Shown here: piece by piece, positions 36,203 through 44,259 of the stretch
Numbering within the stretch: position 1 is the stretch's first letter
How the letters are laid out: each line of letters starts with the position of its first letter
Assembly (NCBI GenBank): GCA_910592005.1
Contig: CAJVPP010000148.1
Span: forward strand, 1 to 44,259
From: Funneliformis mosseae
Taxonomy: Eukaryota; Glomeromycota; Glomeromycetes; Glomerales; Glomeraceae
Reading direction: 5' to 3'
Length of the DNA stretch: 44,259 nucleotides
Position numbers and translations under genes: made by a program
Notes under the pieces: generated by a model
Databases searched by the model: none
What the model was told of the DNA's origin: nothing
The model's input: only the letters and a program-made list of their open reading frames with translations

Positions 36203-39200
36203 TTAATGATTAATTATTTATTATTTATTTATGGATTTTTTTTTTTTTTTCATTATTTTCATTAAAACGTTTGTTATTGTGAAAAATAAAGTAGGTAGTC
36301 ACGAGATAAGAATGTGGTAAATCGTTTATAAAAAAGGAATACTGATATTTGAACAAAGATAGAAACAAACAAATGTACGAAATAAATTAAATGTAACAAT
36401 GTACAAAATTAGTAGTAAAAAAAAAAAAAAAACTAGAACGGGTAATTTCGGCTATCTCATGGTGTGTAACTTTACAATTAAGTAAAAATTACAAAAAAAA
36501 AAAACTTTATATTATTTGACAGGATGTAATAATAAATGGAGTTGGGAAGGGACCATACATAAATTAAATAAGGTTACGGGTTTTCTTTTTTATTACGAAC
36601 AATAATAACGGGTAGACTTTATATTATTACACAAAATGATGAATGATTTCAAAAAAAGGGGGGGATGTTGTTTAGATTACTTTCGAGAATCCTTTAACGA
36701 ATTTCAAAAAAGGTAAATTTTTTTCTCTTGACACATGGACCATTTAAATTTTTTTTTATAAAATAATGATTACAAGGAGATCAGACCTCTTTCCACAATC
36801 AAAATCAAAGAAGAATGACGCTAAAGTCAAGTGAATGTGAAACCCGAACCATTACATTTTCAAATAGTAGAATGTGGCTTGCATAAAAATCTTAAAGAAG
36901 GGTAGATCATTATGACTATGCCTTTTTCGATATTATTGTTGATATGAAATAGAAAACTTAGATTTACTTTTATATTTAATTTGATCTGGCCTTTTTTTTT
37001 TTTTTTCATGAAACGTCTTATCGATATTATCTTAAAATGATTGTTCTCCTTTAATCTAACCCTCCGGGGTACTTTCTTTTCTTGGCAACAATCTTTTCTT
37101 TTGGAAGCCCATGTAATATAATGAAACGGTTTGGAATTCGCCAAATTCTTCCGACGACAGATTTTACGTAACAAGTGCCCTAAAAAAGGAAATTCATACC
37201 CAATGGATGGGTTTCAAAATAAAGATTCAACAGTTTATTTTCGACAGATTTCTCTCGCTAATTAAGATGAAAGGGTTGTGTGTACAATCGGCACGTTTTT
37301 TCTTTTTATCATTATTATGATTTTTTTTTTTAAAAAAAAAGAAAAAAGCAGACCCCTTATTTTTTTTTTACAATAAGCCATTTGATGTAACAATCAAATG
37401 CTAATAATATTATGTTTAGGAAAATATGCTTAAACGCACGCATCGTGCAGATTTTGAGATGTGTTATGTCAATCCAACATGAAAGTTCCATCAAGGCTGT
37501 TCTTTCCTGGCGTTTTTCTTTCTTTCTTTCACTTTTTCATTACAATTAATAAATATAATAACGGAAGATGTATCCGATAAAAAAATTTACTAATTTCAAT
37601 GACATTACATTAGTTATTGATTGTCCTGGGGAATGTTATCACCATACATAATCTATACATACTTTTAACCCTGCCTACGAGTTCAATTGAGATATAATCT
37701 ACAAATCGCAGAAGATTTGAAAGATTTCTTTTGACGGGTAGCACAGGTTTGACATTGAAACGATGAATGATGGGGAGGAGGTAAAACAAAAAAAAAAAAA
37801 AAAAAAACGCACACGCCTAATTCCCGCGACCCTTTTCATTAAAGATCAAGTAATCAAGAGAGAATGAGGTCCGGGAGCAAACAAAATCTTACCACGTATC
37901 TTACATCTAATCAGTCATATGAAAATAGATATATCTATTTTAGATGGATTAAATATAGGATTGCTCTTTTAGATTAGTTTGTGCGATTACTTTTTTTTGA
38001 CAAATTCATTTTTAATTGTCTATTCTTGGGTAGTAAATTATACTTGGAATGAAAATTAGGTGAAGAAAAAAAAAAAGTAAAAAATTTTTATTTATAGGAT
38101 AAAACGTGGCGAGTTGTATAATGTCCAAAGGGGGATTAAGTAATGATTAAGTGTATCAGAAGTATGCGATGCTTTGTTAAAATATCCATGTCTAGTCAAG
38201 GTTTCAGGATAAACTAGTTTTATTCCTTGTTTATTATTTTATTATCTATTGTCTATGTGTGTCTATTATTTATTTAATTTTTTTTTTTTTTTTAATGTAT
38301 CGTAAATCCACTTTACTTGATGACATCTCGAATGATAAATAATCCTCATTATTATGGCCGTTAATTTTTTCCGATGGCAAAAGGATTATTTCGATGTTTC
38401 AGAGTTACATTTCACATACTATTAGAATTAATTTGATCAATTGCATTTCCTATCTTTCAAACTTTATTAACCGGGCAAACAATATGAAAAAAAAAATAAA
38501 ATAAAAATAAAAATAATCCCTAGTTTTTTCACCCGGGTTATAATTTCTATAATGACAATTATAATAAACGCACACACAACAAAGAATGATTGGCGACCCC
38601 TCTCATTCAATCTGAATGATGTTCAAGTAAAATCAATGCCCGAGGGTGTTTGTAACACGAGAAGTTAACGTAACATATCTTATTTATGTTGTGCCAAATG
38701 AATCAATTGATAGTTGGTTCCTAATATATCACACTATGATCCATTTAGTACTTACAATACCAACTTTTTTTTATGTGCTTTTTGCTTTACTTCCATTTCA
38801 ACCTTTTTTATTTTATTTTCTTTTTTTTTTTCCCTTTAATCTCCTCCCCACATAAAATAAAACAATATATTCTTCTTCTTTTGGTTTGATAATTATATTA
38901 ATTATATGGTTAATCATCATCCTGTTTTCCTTTTTATTAATTTTTTTTCCGCCGAAATCGATACAAGTGGCATAAATAATAATCAAATAATCAAATGTAT
39001 AAATACATAGCCACACAATTCACACAATAAAAAAAAAAAAAAAAAAAATAAAGACAAGTTTTTTTTTTTTTTTAGAAAAATAAAAAATATATATATAGTC
39101 ACTTATATTTTTTCCTTGACATAAAAAATAAATAAATAAATAAACCAAAAAATCCCAAGGGACCAACGTTTATTTTAAAAACTTTTTACCCTTTCCAAAA

Positions 39201-39260
39201 TTTTCTCTCTTTCTTTGATAGGAAGGAAGAAAAAGGATACCCGAAACGGAAAAAAGAGAC
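36203..39260. other. Long gene-free region between NDUFS1 and the coiled-coil gene
   Basis: About 3 kb, less AT-rich than the desert, with many A and T runs (for example 36419-36432, 37791-37807, 39028-39048). The few open frames (36860-37174 minus, 38646-38855 plus, 38813-39016 minus) are short, low-complexity and show no exon-like continuation. It may hold long untranslated regions, an unannotated non-coding RNA or distal control sites of the coiled-coil gene. Nothing definite was recognised. Confidence 0.4.
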
Positions 39261-39268
39261 TATATAAA
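39261..39268 (+). promoter_or_regulatory. TATA box of the coiled-coil gene
   Basis: TATATAAA 69-76 bp before the start codon at 39337. Between the two lie the leader and a run of 20 A directly before the ATG, which may help translation initiation. Confidence 0.5.
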
Positions 39269-39336
39269 CTTTACACTTTACCTAAACACGTTAAACCACA
39301 TACTTCACCTTTGATTAAAAAAAAAAAAAAAAAAAA

Positions 39337-42235
39337 ATGAAACCATTGGGTAAAAACTCGGCTAATAATTCCACCAACGCAACTCAAACGGAAAATGGTA
39401 ATGGAGGAAGCGGTAAAGGCATTTTATCAAAAGTAAAGAGTTTTCGTAAAAAAGACCGAAACAGCGTCGTCATGGATGATAATACAAATACAAATACAAA
39501 AGAAAAGGAGTCCAGCAATAGCAAAAGAAATAGTTTTATTAATAGCATTAAGAATCCTCGAAATAGTATCGTGGTGGACGATCCACAAGACACCCAAGAT
39601 CATGAAAAGTTAAGTAAATTGTATAAAGATTTAAAAGAAAAAATGGAAAAAACTGAATCAGAAAAATTCAAAGTTGAAACCCGTAACCAAGATTTATTAA
39701 AAGAAGTTGAAAAATTAAAAAATGAAGATCATCCTGCGAAATCACGTGACGTTCAAACTTCTGACGACTCTTCTGAACTTGAGCAACAATTACAACAATT
39801 AAGAGATGAATTAAAACAAAAAGATGAAACGATTCAAAAACTTGAATCAGACTTAAACATCTCCAAACAAGAAATCGGTAAATTATCTGATAATTCAAAG
39901 AGTGAAAATCTTGAATTTGAAAAAGTAAAGGCTGAACTTCAAGATCAAAAATCCTTGGTGGAGAATTTAACCAAGGAACTTTCGGTTTGTAAACAGGAAG
40001 TTGAAAAGGTTAAAAAGGATGCCCTGGAACAAACTCAGCAGTCAGTCGAATCTGAAACTGAAAAATCTCGTGTCGTCTTGGAAGTCAGTAAGCATGAAAT
40101 AAACCATCTTAAATCTGAATTGAATCAACGTGATTCCACCATACAGCAATTAAAATCGGATTTGACCGCTAGTAAAAAAGAGAATGAAAAACTTTCGGAA
40201 TTTGAAAACATTAAATTAGCTTTAAAATCTTCTCAACAAGAATCTGAAAATTTTAAAACTAAACTTGTTGATCAATCAGGTTTAATTGAAAAGCTTCAAA
40301 AAGAATCTCAACAAAGAAGTGATGATAATGAAAGACTTGTTAAAGACCTTAACCTTGTCAAAGAAGAAGTTTCTAAAGTTAAACTTGATAATGAAAATCA
40401 AATTAATCAAATTCAAATCGTTAATAATTTGAATTCTGATTTGAAAAGCCAAGTCGAGGATTTAACTAAACAAGTTGAAGATGCAAAGAAAGAAACTGAA
40501 GTCGCGAGAAAAGAAGCCGAAAATGCAAGTAAGGAAGGCTCAGTTGATAAATCCGTTCAAGATCAATTAGAAAAATTTGAAAATGAAAATCTTTCAATGA
40601 AGTCTCAAATTGAAAAACTCAATGAAGAACTTACACAACGTGATTCTACTTTGAAATCAACAACTTCAGAATTACAAAACGTTTCAGAGCAGTGTAATGA
40701 AGCATTACGTGAACTTGTTCTAACTAAATCCGAATTGCAAAGTGCACAAGAATCCGTACGTAATCAAGATGATTTAAAAAATCAAAATGCCGATTTACGT
40801 TTACAACTTGAAACCAAAGATGATACGATACGACAACAAAAAATTCAATTACTTGATACGATTCCAAAGGATCAATTTGACTCCTTACAAAAAGATCTCG
40901 AACAAACTAAATTGGAACTGGATTCAAAAATAAATGAATTACAATCTACTAAATCGGAATTGGAATTGAAAAGTCAAATTTTATCTTCGACTGATACCTC
41001 CTCTTTGGAAGAGTTAAAATCTCAATTATCTACCGCTAAAGCTCAATTGAATGCTAATGAATGGGAAAAGAAGCGAAGTGAACGTTCTATCTTTGAATTA
41101 AAATCTCAAGTTGATAATTTATCTCACAACAAAGGTGTGTTAAGAAATCATTAGTTTAAATTTTTTTTTTTTTTTCGGAGAAATTTCCCCTAACGTCCTT
41201 TCGTTATTAAGAACAATGTCAACAACTTGGTATCGAAAACGCTAAACTACGACAACAACTCGATCAAATGAATACTAAAGGTTTGTCTCATATTAACCAA
41301 AAATTTTTTTTTTTTTTCCGAAAATTAAACTAAGCTAATACTTTTTTTTTTATATAAAGTCCGTAATATGGATAAACTGATGCAAGATAATGAGAGATTA
41401 AGATTCGATAACGAGAAATTATTGGAATCATCGAGAAAAGCTCATGAATTAAAGAGTAAAGAATCTTCTTCTTCTCCTTCACCTACATCTCTAAAATCCT
41501 CTCCAAAATCCTCTCCAAAGTCATTACCAAAGACAAATGGTGTGGTAGATTCTAAATCGAATGGTATTGAATTGACAAAACCTGAATCTCCTCTTTTAGC
41601 TTCCTCTCCAACGAACACTATAAGCAACAAATCAAAACGTAATAGTGTAGTACAATCAAATGGTGTCACAGCTACACCTAAAGCAAACTTTGAATCAAGT
41701 GAAACTAACAATAGTGGTAATCAACCTATACCAAGACCAAAGAAGGATGACGGAAATGGCGAATGGTTCACTGTCAAGAAGAGAAACACGAAGGCAAGGA
41801 ACAGCACGGTAATAGATTAATATAATTAATGATTATTTGGGAGAAAGGTGATTGATTAAATTGATCAGATTTTGATGATTTCTTGAATTTAATTAATTAT
41901 ATTCATTCCATCAAACAACATCATCGTCACATCATCACACAATCACATAATCTATCTCCTCCCTTTACCCATTATATAATTCTCCCCACTCCTCTCTTTA
42001 TATATTATAATAATTAAAGGCGACGAACAACAACAACAACAACAACGCGATTGGGGAATCATCTAGAAATCATCAATCTTTAACCAAAGTATCCGGATGG
42101 ATTTTATTTATATTTAAGATTATATTAATTACTCTATTATTTATTACAATTGGTTATACATTTAATTTATCTAATTTAACAGAAAGTACTAGTTTTTTCG
42201 ATTTTTATAAACAATATCATATCGATATTTATTAA
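39337..42235 (+). CDS. Long coiled-coil protein with a C-terminal membrane anchor (golgin/tether-like)
   Basis: Four exons, 39337-41134, 41212-41280, 41360-41808, 42020-42235, give 843 aa. Residues 1-90 are disordered and basic, with three RNS[VFI] motifs (41, 64, 75). Residues about 90-650 are almost unbroken heptad-type coiled coil rich in Glu, Lys, Gln, Leu and Ser, with repeated blocks (ELNQRDSTIQQLKSDL, ELTQRDSTLKS). Residues 650-772 are Ser/Pro/Lys-rich and disordered. Exon 4 adds Asn-rich sequence, one membrane helix (WILFIFKIILITLLFITIGY, 799-818) and a 25-residue tail. This is the layout of tail-anchored vesicle tethers or organelle linkers. No specific family is recognised. If the last intron (211 nt) is retained, the protein ends after 775 residues at RNSTVID and is soluble. 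Confidence 0.85.
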
Positions 42236-44034
42236 ATATAATGTTATCATTATTTTTTTTTTTAAAAAAAAACCCCCCCCCCCCTTTTTTTATTACTGCT
42301 TTGAGAACAGCTTTTTTTTTTAGTTTTAGTTTTCGGCATTATAAAGAAAAAAAATTGATTTTTATTTTATTTTATTATTTTTTTTTTTTTTTAGGTTTCT
42401 TTATAGACATTTTTTCTTTTGTGTATAGTGTAAATATTATATATATGCATTCAATTTTCATCCGTCTTTTTTGAACTTTTTTTTTTTGGGTTTTAAGGAT
42501 TCATTTTATCAAAAATATTTTATTTTATTTTTTTTTTTTTTTTATTTACAATTATACAAATCAGATTTAATTCTTTTATTTGAAACGAAAAATTATCTTT
42601 ATCATGTAATCTATTAAAATTTATATTAAATGTTATAATACTTAAAAAACTAATTTTTATATAATTAAATTATTTTCATATTAAATTAAAATAGTATTAT
42701 AATTTGAATAAAGTATTTATGTTAATATAATATCAGTATACTTCTAATTAATTATAAAATTAACATCTTAGAGAATAATAAAATATATAAATATTATATT
42801 ATCAAGAATTTTAAAAATAAAAATTTTAATTATTAATTGGATTAAATTTTTTTACTATTTAACTATTCATATTTATTTTTAATTATATATTATTAAATTT
42901 TGATATTAGCTTTAAATTTTTTAATAAAATTTAATAACTTAAATTATTAAAAATTATTATATTTATATAATATATTAGTTATTAATGATTAATAATATAA
43001 TTATATTATAAATCACTAATGATTTAAAATAAATTATAAAGATAATTTCATAATCTAGAAATAACTTTATAATCTGATAGTAGTAGTAGTAATTTCATAG
43101 TCTAAAATATCTAGTGGTAAATTCATAATCTAATTATATAATTAATTGTATTTTTATAACCTAATTATATAATCTAATGATAATTTCATAATCTATTGAT
43201 AACTTTATAATCTATCTTTTAGTTTTCTTTACAGCTTCCTAGTTATTATTTTAGTTAATTTCTACTATATTATTTTATAAAATTGTTTAATCAAATAGTA
43301 ACTTCATAATCTAATAATAATTGAAATATTTAATCTAATAGTAATTTTAAAATCTAACAGTTATACTTTACTTCTTATTTTTTAAGTTGTTTAGATATTA
43401 AGTTCTTTGATTGTAGTGTTGATCTTCTATTTCTATTTAGATGTTAGGTTTTATAATGCTAATGCTGATCTTCTATATTAGTTTAATTGCTAGGAAAAAG
43501 GTATTTTTTTCTTTTAATTACTATTTCTTGATCACTAGATAAAATATGAAGTGTTAAATTTGCAATCTATCTACTTATCAAATGTTTTATAATCTATTTA
43601 CTATTTATAATATGTAATATTTTGAAGATTTATAATAGGTAAATTCCTAAAATTTTATGGATTTTATAAATCATTGTTCGTTTGCATAATACTTTTTTAT
43701 TAAAAATTTATCAATGTTATAATTATTTTGTTAGATAAATAAATTTTTCTCTTCCTATTAATTAATACTATTATCACATTTAAGTAAAAAAAGATTTTAG
43801 TAAAATAAGTCAGTAATACATAAACTTATTTAATATTAAATAAAATATTAATTATATTAAATAAATATAACTTACATTATTGAATTAATTTTTTAATTTC
43901 ATTATTATATTTATTTATATTATAAAAATGTTCATTTTCTTTTATTAATTCTATTATAGTCAAAAACTGAGAAAAAAATTGTTTCTCTATAAATTCTAAT
44001 AGTAAAAAAACCCAAAAAAAAATAAGAAAACTAA
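42236..44034. other. AT-rich intergenic DNA with homopolymers and degenerate short repeats
   Basis: The 3' flank of the coiled-coil gene has a run of about 12 C between A and T runs at 42262-42290 and long T runs to 42543. From about 43040 to 43360 a degenerate motif, roughly TTTCATAATCTAATRRTAA, recurs at irregular intervals. No genes recognised; the frame at 42241-42474 is Phe/Leu low complexity. Confidence 0.4.
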
Positions 44035-44036
44035 TA

Positions 44037-44259
44037 CAGTTAGATCTTGATATAGCGAACTTTTAATATAATGAATTTTTTGAACAAATATAATAAAATA
44101 CTCTTAATATAGTGAATTAGCCAATCAAATTTCTTAAAATCTTCATTATCTTTTCATCTGTAATGCAGGCAAATTTGCCTGCAAACATAAAAAAAAGTAT
44201 TAATTTTTTAATAAAAAATAAAATATTAATGTTAATAATATAATTATTATATAAAAAAT
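44037..44259 (+). mobile_element. Possible left end of a pogo/Tigger-like element running off the window
   Basis: After a TA at 44035-44036 the sequence CAGTTAGATCTTGATATAGC begins, followed by GAACTTTTAATATAATGAA. CAGTT...GATATA-GCGAAC is typical of pogo/Tigger-type terminal repeats, and TA is their target. The second end would lie beyond the window, so this cannot be confirmed here. Confidence 0.4.

Noticed and set aside
36860..37174. 104-codon minus-strand open frame with Lys/Arg-rich translation
   Set aside because: It includes a homopolymer-derived poly-Lys, shows no recognisable domain, and no exon-like continuation was found on either side.
42241..42474. 77-codon plus-strand open frame downstream of the coiled-coil gene
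   Set aside because: Phe/Leu/Pro runs come from T and C homopolymers; it lies in the likely 3' untranslated region.

Overview
The window looks like a piece of an AT-rich fungal nuclear genome, most likely an arbuscular mycorrhizal fungus of the Rhizophagus/Glomus type. This is inference from several features: compact eukaryotic genes with many short GT-AG introns (mostly 50-110 nt), very AT-rich non-coding DNA with long homopolymers, fungal-type phosphofructokinase and U1-C proteins, a decayed Crinkler-type gene, and many small DNA-transposon relics. No rRNA, tRNA, CRISPR array or bacterial operon was recognised. I rebuilt the coding genes by joining exons by eye; every main model keeps frame across all junctions.

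Layout. 1-2880 is AT-rich and holds DNA-transposon relics (a TA-flanked MITE and a decayed Tc1/mariner 3' end). 2884-14340 is a dense gene block: U1-C snRNP protein (-), NDUFB7 (+), mitochondrial ribosomal protein bL33m (-), EngB/GTPBP8-type GTPase (+), a SYLF-domain protein (+), a small basic protein (-), an MPR1-like acetyltransferase (+) and 6-phosphofructokinase (+, 13 exons). 14341-23294 is a 9-kb gene desert of extreme AT content that carries at least six DNA-transposon-like elements. The most striking is a 785-bp hAT-like foldback element whose core is a palindromic 25/50-bp satellite. 23295-28683 is a second gene block: an HDHD3-like HAD hydrolase (+), protein-L-isoaspartate O-methyltransferase (-) and a SMYD-type SET/MYND methyltransferase (+). 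29884-32150 is a decayed Crinkler/AAA-ATPase-like/PD-(D/E)XK gene. 33677-36202 is NDUFS1, the 75-kDa subunit of complex I. 36203-39336 is a long gene-free stretch. 39337-42235 encodes a long coiled-coil protein whose last exon adds a tail anchor. The window ends in AT-rich sequence with what looks like the start of another pogo-like element.

How the genes relate. Four genes serve mitochondria: NDUFB7 and NDUFS1 (complex I), bL33m (mitoribosome) and EngB/GTPBP8 (mitoribosome assembly). bL33m and EngB are divergent, 168 bp apart, and could share a promoter. U1-C and NDUFB7 are also divergent, over 435 bp. The other genes are ordinary housekeeping functions with no obvious pathway link, as expected for a eukaryotic chromosome.
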